Positions 9,292 through 20,358 of a stretch of 26,683 nt of DNA are shown piece by piece. Source of the stretch: Haplomitrium mnioides (Eukaryota; Marchantiophyta; Haplomitriopsida; Calobryales); the NCBI GenBank assembly GCA_049999725.1, contig JBNGIS010016518.1:1-26683 (forward strand), read 5' to 3'. The first letter of the stretch is position 1; the number at the start of each line of letters is the position of its first letter. The position numbers and the translations under genes are program-made. The notes under the pieces are model-generated. The model had not been told where the DNA came from. It saw only the letters and a program-made list of their open reading frames with translations, and did not search any database.

Positions 9292-12003
9292 CATGTTTTT
9301 GCTTTTGGATATGAAGATTTGAAAAGGGTGACACTTGAAGAGCATCAAATTGACTTGGAAAGTTCAGCCAAAGTGGTTCGACAAAAGCAAAGGCGGATGA
9401 ATCCTTCAATTGGGGAGTTTGTCAAAGCAAAGATCGATAAAATGAAGGAGGCAGGGTTCATCTACGAGGCTGACAATTCAGAATGGTTTTCTCCTATTGT
9501 GGTGGTCAAAGAGAAAAATGGTAAGCTTTGAGTGTGTGTGGACTACAAGAAGTTGAATGCGGTTACGAAGAAAGATTATTATCCAATTCCATTCATTGAT
9601 GAGATACTTAAAGAAGTTGTTGGGCATGAGTGATATTCCTTTGGAGATGGATATAGTAGGTACAATCAAATTCCAATTGCATTGGAACATCAATGATTGA
9701 TGACATTCACTGGTCCTTAGGGTACTTTTGCTTTTCGAGTCATGCCTTTTGGATTATGCAATGTACCGGCAACCTTTCAAAGATTTATGAACAAAATCTT
9801 TGAGCCTTTCTTGGGGAAGTTTGTGAGGGACTTCATCAATGATTTTTGTGTATATGGGAGTAAGAAGGATCATTTTAACCACTTGGAGAAAATTCTTCAA
9901 CATTTGGATTCGGCGAAAGCGTCTTTAAATCCGAAAAAATGCATATTTGGCTGCCGACAAGGAGTGATGCTAGGGCACATCATTTCAAAAGATGGGGTGG
10001 GTGTGGACCTAAAAAAGGTACTCAAAATTCAAGCCCTTTCTTTTCCAATCAATTTGACGAAGTTGTGATCTTTCTTGGGAATGGTAGGCTACTATCGTTG
10101 CTTTATTTTGGATTTCTTGGCAAAAGTAATGGCATTGAACCACTACTTGAAGAAAATAGTGGAGTACCCATTGATATTTAATGATGAAAGTGCCAAAGCA
10201 TCATTTTAGTGTTTGAAAGAAGTGGTGACAAGTGCCTTAGTATTGGTCAAACCAAATTGGAGTAAGCCATTTCTCTTACTTATGGATGCTTCGAATGTGG
10301 CTCTTGGATGCACTTTAAGTCAAAAGGATGAGGATGGACATAATCATCCAATAGCTTTTGCAAGTCGACAAATGGTAGCGGCGGAGAAGAACTATTCAGT
10401 AACCAAAAGAGAAGGTTTGGGTGTGATTTTTGGCATAAAAAAGTTTCGTTATTATTTGTTGGGTGGGCGATTTACGATTGTAACATATCACAAGGTTTTG
10501 AAATATATTTTCAATAAGCCTAACGTCGAGGGGAGAATTGCTAAGTGGAAGCTTTTGTTGGCTGAATTTGACTATAGTATTGAAGATCGACTAGGAAGGA
10601 AGCATTTGAACGCCGATATGTTATCACGAGCCTATGATGAGAGTGGTCATGAAGAAATTGAGGAGGAGTTTCCCAATGAGAACATCTTCAACATGAGTGT
10701 TCTACATGAAGAGTACAATGATATTTACAACTACTTGTTGGAAGAAAGGTATCCAGAGGGAATGAAGCAACACAACAAGGCTGCCTTTGCTTGTAAGTGT
10801 CAACCTTATTCTTTGGTTGAAAATACTTTGTTTCATCAAGGCTCTGACGGTCTTCTTTGAAGAGTGGTAAGCAAGAAACAAAGCCAACAATTAATAAATG
10901 AGTTTCATGATGGCGTGTGTGGTGGGCACTTTGTGGGGAAAGTGACAACGTATAAAATTTTGGATGGAGGGTACCATTGGCGAGGTATGTTCAAAGATTG
11001 TTTGGAGTTTTGCAAGACATGCAGTGTGTGTCAAACATTTGCAAAGAAGTCTCCTTATCCTTCTCCTTTGCAACCGGTTGCGCCTTTGGGTCTTTTTGAA
11101 AAATAGAGAGTTGATATTGTTGGTCCTTTGACTCCAACTCCTCGAGGGAATTTGTATGTGGTAGTGGCAACGGATTACTTAAGCAAATGGGTAGAGGCTT
11201 GTCCTCTCAAGAAAGCTACGGAAGAGGAAGTGGGGAGATTTCTTTACGAGCGAATCATCACAAGGTTTGGCTGCCCATTGGAGATTGTGACGGATAGAGG
11301 CTCACCGTTTGTTAGTGGTGCCACTCGAGCAATGTTGGAGCATTTCTCCATCAAGCAACAAATGACTACATCTTATAAGCCAAATACAAATGGATTGGCG
11401 GAGCGGACCAATTTTACACTCTGTCACATGTTGGCAAAAGATGCGGATTTAGATGGAGCTAAACATACATGGGATAAGAGGCTCCATGCAATTCTTTGGG
11501 AGTATCACACAACAAGAAAAGCTTCAACATGGTATACACCTTTTCGCCTCACTTATGGTTTGGAATCAATCTTGCCTATTGAGTTTAATCTTCCTACGTT
11601 TAGAACTATAAGTGTGGAAATGCATGAAGAAGAAAATATGGAGATGGCTACCCGAACTTGTAGTCAAGAATTGATGGAGCTTGAAGAAGCACGAGTGATG
11701 GCTGAGGTGAATATTCACAAGGCCCAAGACCAGAAAAAGAGGAGTCATGACAAGAGATTTGGGAAGAGAAGACCTATGGTGTTTCAACAAGGAGATTGGG
11801 TGATGGCATTTGACTCCATTCGATATAAGTGAAAACAAAAGTTCTTACCAAGGTACTTTGGACCTTTTTTTGTGCAAAAAGTGTATTCTTATTACACTTA
11901 TGACTTGTTTGAGTTAATAGGGAGGCATTATGATCATGTGAACTACGACAAGATGAAACCATTTTATGCCCGTAAGGAAGAACTCGCTCCGAGGGCGGAG
12001 TGA
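9292..12003 (+). mobile_element. Ty3/gypsy pol (element 2), nonsense-riddled
   Basis: A single frame runs from FAFGYEDLK to a terminal TGA at 12001. RT: VKAKIDKMKEAGFIYEAD, SEWFSPIVVVKEKNGKL, VDYKKLNAVTKKDYYPIPF, FRVMPFGLCNVPATFQRFM. The catalytic YxDD box is FIND, with the first Asp changed to Asn. RNase H (10213-10650): LLMDASNVALGCTLSQ, IAFASRQM, NADMLSRA; the usual TDH is TYH. Integrase: zinc finger with CKTCSVCQ, then VDIVGPL, VTDRGSPF and NGLAERTN, so D, D and E are all kept. The C-terminal domain has FLPRYFGPFFVQKVY. There are nine premature stops (TGA at 9529, 9631, 9694, 10066, 10858, 11830; TAG at 9718, 10207, 11104) and no frameshift. The RT resembles Athila/Tat-like or related plant lineages; clade not settled. 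Gag, protease and 5' LTR are missing. Confidence 0.93.
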
Positions 12004-13140
12004 AACCTTATAGGTAGGTAAAATGTGAAGGCATGGGATGGTTTTCTAAGAATTTTTATGTGCTTAAACCATTTTCATAGAATGGGATGCATGTTGATAA
12101 AGTATGAAGAAGACTTAGAAGTTACTAAGAGAAACTTAGATTTGATCGGTTCTCTTCAATATGTGTAGATATGAGTACAGAGTAAATTTTGTTCTTATTA
12201 GAAATGTTTAGAAGCTGATATTTTATACTGAGATATAATATTGCTCAAGTAACTAGTAGAAGTTTATAGAAGTAAAAAAGCTCTTGTAAACCGGAAGTTA
12301 TAATCAGTCAAAGTTACAAAAGTAAGCAGCAGAAAAGTCAAAACAGAGAGTATCTAAAAATTAGAAAATACTAATATTATTATATGAGCAAAAAGCTTAC
12401 TTGACAAGCTTTCCAACAAGGTATAGTACAGGCAAATTGACTTAGTACTAATGACTTTATAGAGATTCTTCTAGAATAGACTAAAGAGGAGAAAAGTCAA
12501 TTTGTTCTTTGACTTATTCTTTGAGTGAATCTCAAAGTATCATCTTAGGAGTTGTTTGTAGGGAAAAATACAAGGTAGAAAAGCATTGAATCAATTATTG
12601 AGATTCTTGGACAAGAGAAGCTCCAAATGAGAAGCTTCTTCTTGAAGAAGAAAACAAAAGGTGGAGATACTTAAGGAGTACTTTTAGGATTTAATAATTA
12701 GAGAGATAATCACCTTGGATTCTTGACCTAGGGTGATAGAATATTTAGTTTTACTCCTAGTAATTATCTAGACTAGTATATAACGAGGAGGGGAAGAGAG
12801 AAATGGAACTTGGTTTTCATTTGGAGATTTTAGATTTGAGAGTTGTGAGAGACCTTTGGAGAAGCGCTAGGAGGAGCTCTTGGAGGAGCTACTTTGAAGA
12901 CTCATTGGAGGGAAAGCACTTGAGGAGTAGTCTTTCATAGAGTGAGGAATGTGTTGAGAGTTAGAAGGGTGAGAGCAAGAGTGTTTTGTGTGAGAGCATT
13001 TGGAGTAAAGAGTGAAGATTTCCACAATATTTTTGTATTGAGTATTCTTCCTTCATAGATTTTGTTGTGTATTGATGATTGCAGCCACACTTCAACCCAC
13101 CTCTCTAATTCAGTGTGCACTCAACATCAAAGTCACATGA
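12004..13140 (+). mobile_element. Probable 3' untranslated region and 3' LTR of element 2
   Basis: Non-coding DNA directly after the pol stop, with a promoter-like TATA element at 12777-12783 and then a purine-rich leader-like stretch (ACGAGGAGGGGAAGAGAG) and many GGAG/GAGAG motifs, as expected for the U3-R part of a plant gypsy LTR. A clear polypurine tract, a TG start and a CA end were not fixed, and no second LTR copy is in the window, so the limits are approximate. Confidence 0.5.
12777..12783 (+). promoter_or_regulatory. TATA box in probable LTR of element 2
   Basis: TATATAA followed about 5 bases later by GAGGAGGGGAAGAGAG. Placement about 0.8 kb after the pol stop fits an LTR promoter. 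No experimental support; AT-rich DNA makes chance matches common. Confidence 0.45.
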
Positions 13141-13171
13141 GGAGAAACCGACAAAACCTCTAGCTTCACAG

Positions 13172-13600
13172 CTCAAGCCCTATGCACTTGGACTAATGAC
13201 TCCCATATTCGTAGAGACTTTGAAGTTGAACTCAAAACCCCATGCATGCATGGACTATTGAATCCCCACCGCACTTTGACTACTGAACCCTATACGTGTA
13301 TGGACTACTAAAGCCCCTCCACACTTTGACTACTGAACCCTATACGTGTATGGACTACTGAAGCCCCTCTATGTTTTGACTAATGAACCCTATGTGTGCA
13401 TAAATTGCTGAAGCCATTGCTTATATAAAATACTAAAGCCTATGTACACGTGTACTCTAAAGCGGAATTTGAAACCCTTACAAAATTAGACTTTGAAGTG
13501 GAGCTGAGAACCTCTACAAGCTTGGGTTAATGAAGCTTGTGAGCTCTTGGACTTTGAACTAGTACTCTTTGCAAAGCCTTGGTGCACTTAGACTCTATCC
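13172..13600. repeat. Minisatellite with a 50-bp dimeric unit, right of element 2
   Basis: The best part is two 50-bp units, 13271-13320 and 13321-13370, that differ at three positions. Each holds CTATACGTGTATGGACTACT and CACTTTGACTACTGAACCC half-units of about 25 bp. Flanking copies are more diverged (CCCCATGCATGCATGGACTA at 13220s; CCTATGTGTGCATAAATTGC at 13390s). The core is again a dyad (TATACGTGTATGG, ATGCATGCAT). It shares phrases with 1354-1510 and 8935-9290. Confidence 0.75.
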
Positions 13601-14540
13601 CAAAAATTTTCTTTATTTTTAGCATAATTAATTTATAGCAAGATCATGTATATCCACTTGAAGTTTGAACTACAAAACTAATTTGAAAGTGTATTAATTT
13701 TGAAAATTGTTGGGATTCTGTGGCGTTTGAATATTTTCTTGCCATATTACAAATTTATATGAAAAAAGAACAAATTTTTGTCTTTTGATTGAATGTGATA
13801 TTTTTAATAGTAAAAAAAAAAAAACTAAGAATGTCGTTACATTCTATATGCAAATGTTTCATTTCTATCAAACAAACTAGTTGAAAATGCACAAAATCAA
13901 GTAAAAAACTTTATGGGAAAAATACCTATGTTTTTTCTTCTATTTTGATTCTAAAATTTTTATTTTTTTGCCAAAAAAATAGTTCCTATTCTGGGTAGTA
14001 TGCTCTTGATTCATAGTAAAAGAGTAGACTCAACATTGAGATTATGATCCAACTTATACTTGAACATGTTATTACCTTTGTATTTGGTTTTGATATCTAT
14101 CTTTCCACCTCTTCATCTTTCTACATAGTCATTTCTCAACCTTGTTCTTTGGCAAAGTTTCTTTCTTTAGATCTAAGTAGAGATAATAAATACAAAACCT
14201 AAAACAACACATTCAACTCTTAGAACTTGACTTGTAGTTTCAAGCTCAATAGTTTCTATATTGTCTTTTTGATGTCAAAACCATATCGTTTCTATTTTAT
14301 TTTGTATTATTATATAACTATAATCTTTCCTTCTTCGACTTTAATAGAGCCTTTTTTAAAAAATTTGTCAGCCTCACTTGCAAACTTGAAGTGTGGGATG
14401 CTCTTTCACATGATGGCTTCTTTTGATTTCTCTGTTGTATTGGGATATTATGGCTAACAAAAAAGTAGAATAAATCTTTTTATGAATTGTGTCATAGGGA
14501 CATATATATACCTTATGTAAGTTAGGTTACGACTCACTCA
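13601..14540. other. AT-rich stretch without a gene
   Basis: AT-rich, with poly-A and poly-T runs and no coding-like frame that I trust. It contains dispersed repeat copy C at 13972-14034. The general composition resembles 5958-6515, where copy B sits. Confidence 0.5.
13972..14034. repeat. Dispersed repeat, copy C
   Basis: AAAAAAATAGTTCCTATTCTGGGTAG...TCTTGATTCATAGTA matches the start of the window (copy A) at about 30 of 39 positions by eye, in the same orientation. Confidence 0.5.
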
Positions 14541-17089
14541 ATCCATTCATTTTTCTGGAGACTCCCGTGTGTATGTGTGCGGCGCTCATGCGATAACACG
14601 TTATCGACATGACGGACTCTGCAGCAAATTTTTTTCCTCATGCGCTCAATCCGCACCAACATCTTGGGAAACTCTCGTGTCATTTGTTTGCAATCTTCTT
14701 TCCACACTCATATTGCATCCGCAAAATTTTTTTGATAACGATACTAGCGGCCCGCTAAATACATTTTTTCTCTTTTTCTCTATATCATTACCATCTCTAT
14801 CTACAACAGATACTCTATTTTTTTTCTTCTCATTTCTTCTTGAAGGCGCTTCCCATACAAACTAAGGCGCATAAAACCTCACGACCCCAACTCGTCCCTG
14901 ACTGGAGCACTATGCTGCTTGGAAGGTGTGCGGCCTGGTGCACCAGCTTTTGCTTCACTACCTTTGGGCCGCCGCGCAACCTCAAGGAGCATATCATTCA
15001 GCAACCTGCCATGATTGTGCGCCATGTGTGCTACAAAACCCTCACGATACTTGGAGCAACAGCGTAGCTTGTTCAGTCGACATCTTTTTTCTCGTCCCTC
15101 GTTTCTTTCAACAGCCGCCGCAACGAGCGCATGCTCGTTCTCTCTTCAGTCGACCATATCCTCACTAGAGCACTTCATTTTTTTTTCTCTTCACTTACTA
15201 GCCCTCTCGTTCGTTCTTTCTCTCTTTGTTGACCTCCGCTCAGCCCGCAACATTCTGTTATTGCCCGTAGTCGACTTGCATTGCCTCATTTTTGCTTTTG
15301 TCCCTCATCTATGACGAACTGACTTTGTCCATCCTCCTTACTCTTTCAACAACACAAACAACAAGGTCTTATTTTCCTCTTTCTGCTTTTCATTACTACA
15401 CTACTATACTAACCTATCATTTGCTCACGAGCCATCGTTTTCTTTTTTCCCTTTCTACTCGTGGCTCTTTGTAAATACTTGCATTTTCTCCTTCTCCTTG
15501 CTAGAAACCATCTAACATAGGCATCTCGCCTTCTTCTTCATTTTGTCTCTGAGGGTAACAGCGTGTACACCCGTTCTTCTTTGACACTAGGGTATATAGA
15601 CTTGCTATTCTACCCCTACACTCATATTTGGTCACCCGACACTCCACTCTTTCATGCTTTTCTCTTACCTTTCTTGTTCCTCTCTAACACTGAAGGATAA
15701 GCACACGAGCTTACCACCTTCTTATTGTTTCTTTTTCATTCTTGGTTCACCGTTTTCCTGCTTGTGGTTTTGTCCTATCACTCAACGACAACGTACCTAT
15801 CCTTCACGACAGGAGCACCATCGTAGACCAAGAGGAGACAAGGCATTTTTACACCTACCTGGCATTGAACTAATGACACTATCTTGCATCTATGCATGAT
15901 TTTGACATCAAACACCTACCTGATCTTATCTACTTCCATAGAGCACGAGTTTGACTCATCTATCTATGTAGCAACACATATTCTAGTGAATTTGACTCTC
16001 ATCTGGATAACGACACAACCACATATATTTTTGGTGAGAGATACCTTCACATAGACTGCTACACGTAATATTCCTATATCGACATTCAACAGAAGGGCAC
16101 CTTCATCTTGCTACTTCAAGTTCTTTCACTTTATTTTCCAAAACACCAAGGTTCAATCTTCTCAACCCACCTCTTGCTTATTCTTGATTGATTCTTTTCT
16201 TTTCTGAACAAATCTACCCCTCACATGAGACACATTCTTTGATTCTAAAATATTTCTAGCAGATACTCCATGACACCTCATATTAACCATTCTGTGATCA
16301 CATAGTTTTGTAAACTGCCTATCTCCAGTAACTCATATTTCTCTTCTTGGATTTCCTCATTGTTTTTTCATAGACTTACACTTGACAGGAAAGGTGAGAC
16401 ACAGAACATATCTGCAATTTACTTTTTCTTCTCTTTCTTTGTCATTACATACCTTGATATTGCACTGGTATGTTTCCCAACTATTCTCAGTTTATACCCC
16501 TCAGTATTCAAACTTAGATATCTTGGATACCATCTTTACTGTTGAATACAAGATACCAATCTTGATATCGGGTACACAACTGTGACAGAAACCTCAACCT
16601 CTACTACCTCCACGAGCAAAACCCACTATCTGGCCATACCTATAACACTCCTTATCTCTTCCTTTTTCCAGAATCAGCATTGCAGAGTGGCACAACAACG
16701 ATCGGAGGAACTAGGCTCACACACAAAAAAGTTCTTGGAGGACACGCTACAAGTCTACAAGTAAGAGTAGATACACATTCAGACACGTCAGTCTCTTTAT
16801 CTGTTAGCAATATCAATTTCTCATTTATTTTTCAATAGAAGATATCAATTGGCTCGTATTCATTTGATTCTTTCATGTTTTTTCATTTTAGATTTTCATT
16901 TTTTTCCGCTTAAAGCAGAAATCATAAACAGGTACATGGGTCTGTGATCGACCGAATTTTGGATCGATCGTCCGCTTGTACAAAGTACAAAAAAATTGCC
17001 ATCCTGACCCAGCCACTACATTCGCCAGCTATTTTGGTTCACCTTACTCATTCATAAGTATTTCTAGAAAATTAGAGCACAGACCTACA
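14541..17089. other. Pyrimidine-rich non-coding region upstream of the copia gag
   Basis: The plus strand is strongly C/T-rich (CTTTCTC, TTCTTC, CACTAC runs). Open frames exist only because stops are rare in such sequence, and none resembles a known protein. Its last part must hold the leader, and possibly the 5' LTR and primer-binding site, of the copia element that starts at 17090. I could not identify an LTR end or a clean primer-binding site, and the 3' LTR needed for comparison is absent. Confidence 0.45.
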
Positions 17090-18050
17090 ATGGCATCTGT
17101 AGCATCTCTGAAATTCTAGGCCTTGAAATTGGATGGCTCTAATTACTTATCATGGTTACTAGATGTCACAACATACATGACATCCAAGGGCATCCGCGAA
17201 ATACTCATCACGGACAACAAAATAAACCCTTGTGATGCAGCTAAAGCTCTCATTTTGATTCGATACCATCTGGTGGAACTTTTGAGACTCCAATACCTGA
17301 ACTACAACAGTCCTCGCCTACTGTGGAAAGAATTGAAACTAAGATTTAACCATCTGACAAGCATATCGCTTCCTGTAGCGAGACACAATTAGAAAAATCT
17401 CCGCATTCAAGACCATACGTCCATAGTCAATTACAATAGCAAATTGTTCCGCATTGTCTCACAATTGGCAATCTGTGGTCACCCCGTGACCAACAAGGAG
17501 CAAATAGAGAAGACTTTATCGACTTTCCCTATGAGCAATCTCATTTTGTGATCACAATATCGCAATATGCGATTCACACGATACTATGAACTCATAGCAT
17601 ACATGCTACTAGCTAAAAAGCATCAACTCATCCTCGTGGAAATGCAAAGAAACAACCCCCGAGGTCTGCCGCACCTCCACAGAACCTTGAATCACACTTT
17701 ACAGGGACTAGACAATATTCTTGCTCCAGAAACAGAAAATTTTCTAGAGGTAGAAGAAGAGGACGATTCAGATTTAGGGGGAGCACCACCCGCCCAAACA
17801 ATAGTCGACCTCCTACTCCCAAAAACAAGGATCAGCATATCGAATGTCGCATATCGACGACACCAGAATGCGCTCAACATCACACATGGACCAACAGAGG
17901 AGGCATGCAACCCAATAGAGGTCGACAAACTCATTCTCAATCGTGTCAATCGTAGACGACCTACAATTGTTGTGACACTCATGGCCACACCCAGCCTACT
18001 TGCAGGGTACCCGCGCACCTAGCGCGCTTATACCAACAGAGCATTAAACA
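17090..18050 (+). pseudogene. Ty1/copia gag, degenerate
   Basis: ATG at 17090, then a TAG ten codons in (17117) where CAG is likely, then LKLDGSNYLSWLLDVTTYM, the start of plant copia gag (UBN2/DUF4219-like). DAAKALILIRYHLVELLRLQYL, NSPRLLWKELKLRFNHL and YNSKLFRIVSQL match conserved helices. Further stops lie near 17390 (TAG) and 17549 (TGA). A frameshift near 17645 moves the frame, after which a basic Arg/Gly tract (SRGRRRGRFRFRG) and a zinc knuckle follow (CDTHGHTQPTC). The first Cys of the CX2CX4HX4C knuckle is Tyr (TAC for TGC). A second frameshift near 18048 precedes the protease. Nucleocapsid function would be lost. Confidence 0.88.
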
Positions 18051-19324
18051 ATAATGAGGTACACGGTAACTTATTGGAATTGACAAACATTGATGAATAT
18101 CCATTGTACGATCGACATCTTGAGAGTCACATGACTCATCCCTCTCTGTCAAACCATGAAAACAAATTCGAGATAACCTGCATTGTAGATAGCAGATCTT
18201 CGCACACTATATTGCAAGATCACAAATACTTCTCATCGATTAAACCTTCTTTCAGGCCTATGACCATGATCATCGGCCACAACCAAATTGAAGAAGGACA
18301 TGGTCCAGCCACCATACTCTTTCCAAACAACACCAAACTAGATATCCAATCTGCCATTTATGCACCTGCAGTAACCAGAAACCTCATCAGTTTCTGCGAT
18401 ATACGACAAAACGGTTTCCATATTCAAACCGGAATTTTTCAGAACACTGAAGTCCTCCATATCTTGAGTCCAATAGCAACAGGCTTTGAAATACAAGAAT
18501 CATTCTCACTATCCCCACCTGGAATGTTCACTACTACAATCTGCTTATATTGTGTCTATACGACATCGATCTCTATAGCCCTCACATGGCACAACCGCTT
18601 GGGGCATCCCGGTCGAGATATGTTCTACCGCATCAAAAAAGACAACAAAGGCATGCCACAGAATGTGCATCCCTTGCCCTTAAATACCCCATGCTTAGCA
18701 TGCGCACAAGGCAAACTGAGAATTACACCTTCTCACGACAAAACAATGAACACAATTCCTCGATTCCTCGAGAGAATCCACACTGATATATGTGGGCTTA
18801 TCCATCCACCTTTAAGATCCTTCCGATACTTCCTAGTCACCATTGATGCATCATCCAAATGGCCACAAGTATCATTGGTCATGACCAAAAACATGGTCTT
18901 CCCGAAACTCCTATCCCAAATCTTGTCACAATTTCTTGATTACCCAATCAGAAATCTGAGAGTGGACAATGTTGGAGAATTCTCTTCCCAAACATTTGAT
19001 GACTTTTGCATATCTACCGACATAGATATCCAATGTTCAGCTTCACATGTACACTTTCAAAATGGCATTGCAGAATCTGCTAGAAAGAGAATACAACTAA
19101 TAGCAAGACCATTACTTCTGAATTCCAACCTTTCCACCATAGCTTGGGGACACCCAGTCATCCACGCAACATCTTTAATGCATTATAGATCATCTGCATT
19201 CAATCAAAACTCCCCATACCAACTCATAGCCGAAATTCTTGCAGATATCTCGCATCTTCGCACCCTTGGCTGCCTCGTCCTTGTCCCAATTTTAGGACCA
19301 CATCAAACAAAGATAGGACCCTAA
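18051..19324 (+). pseudogene. Ty1/copia protease and integrase segment
   Basis: A long open stretch (416 codons from 18074). Protease: CIVDSRSSHTIL, where the active-site DSG/DTG is DSR. The gag-pre-integrase zinc finger has WHNRLGHPGRDMFYRI and, after a spacer, CLACAQGK (H, H, C, C kept). The integrase core has HTDICGLI, RVDNVGEF and FQNGIAESARK, so the D, D, E residues are present. The order protease, integrase, then RT is the Ty1/copia order. It ends at a TAA at 19322 within the integrase C-terminal part; the frame then continues as GIYINFESPSIIRYLEP. Disruption of the protease and flanking frameshifts make the copy inactive. Confidence 0.92.
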
Positions 19325-20330
19325 TGCCAAAAAGGCATATACATCAATTTTGAATCCCCTTCTATCATCCGATATCTTGAACCTTCAACCTCTGATGTGT
19401 TTAAGTCTCGATTTGCAGACTGTCAATTCTTTGAAGAATCTTTTCCACATCTGTTACAAGAGGACAAAGCTTTCCAGCTCAAACCTGAGGACAACTTAAT
19501 TTGACACTAGCACTTGCCATTAGACTTCGATCAATGAAATGGACAATCCGATGCCAAAGTCAAACAACTCCTCTATTTATAGCAAACATTAATCAAAATG
19601 TCTTATGCATTTAACAATGCAACCAACATCACCAAATCGCACGTTGACGCAGCCAACACGCCAACTCAACTTCAAAAAGTTAACGCCCCTGCCATTGAAG
19701 TACAGCCCAAAGCAAAATGTGGCAGACCTAAAGGCTGAAAGAATCAACCTAAATTGCCGACATCATTACACACCGCGACCAACAATGATGAAATAACAAT
19801 TGACTATTCCTATACTGGTCACATATGGCATAGAAACCAGACCTCTATGAATGACCTATTTGCATTCTCTATATCACAATCAATAGACAATGATACACCC
19901 GACCCTTTATCTATATAAGAAGCACAATCCAGAACTGATTGGCCTCAACGGGAGACAACTATAAATTCGGAACTAGACTCTCTCATACAACGACAAGTAT
20001 TTGGATCTGTAATGCCAGCACTTCCCGACATGAACCTAACAAATTAGAAATGTATTTTTGTCTGAAAACACAATGCGAAAGGCGATGTCACATGATACAA
20101 GGTAAGGCTAGTGGCCAAATGTTACACTCAAATCATTGGACGTGATTATGACCTCACATACTCACTTTTATGAACACCATAACATACAAATACATGATAA
20201 CATTCACTATCCAACGTCATCTCACCATGGACATTATGGACGTCATCACTGCCTACTTATATGGCATTCTGAACACCCTGATTTTAATGAAAGCACCCCC
20301 CAAACTCATATCAAGAATGGCATTTCATAT
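19325..20330 (+). pseudogene. Ty1/copia integrase tail and truncated reverse transcriptase
   Basis: GIYINFESPSIIRYLEP and SRFADCQFFEESFP are the copia integrase C-terminal region. A variable linker follows, then the RT start: INSELDSLIQRQVFGSV, KCIFV-stop-KHNAKGDVT and YKVRLVAKCYTQIIGRDYD, equivalent to KWVFKxKxxxxGxxxRYKARLVAxGxxQ. A frameshift near 20165 leads to IMDVITAYLYGILNTLILMK, matching MDVKTAFLNGxLxExIYM with the first catalytic Asp. Homology stops at about 20330, before the YVDD box and RNase H. Many stops (TGA, TAG, some TAA) interrupt it. The frame runs into the 36-bp minisatellite. Confidence 0.88.
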
Positions 20331-20358
20331 TCCAGGGGAGAACAACCACAATGCAAAT

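Noticed and set aside
14227-16764. Many 60-98-codon ORFs rich in Ser, Leu, Phe and Thr
   Set aside because: Pyrimidine-rich DNA gives such frames by composition; none shows conserved motifs.
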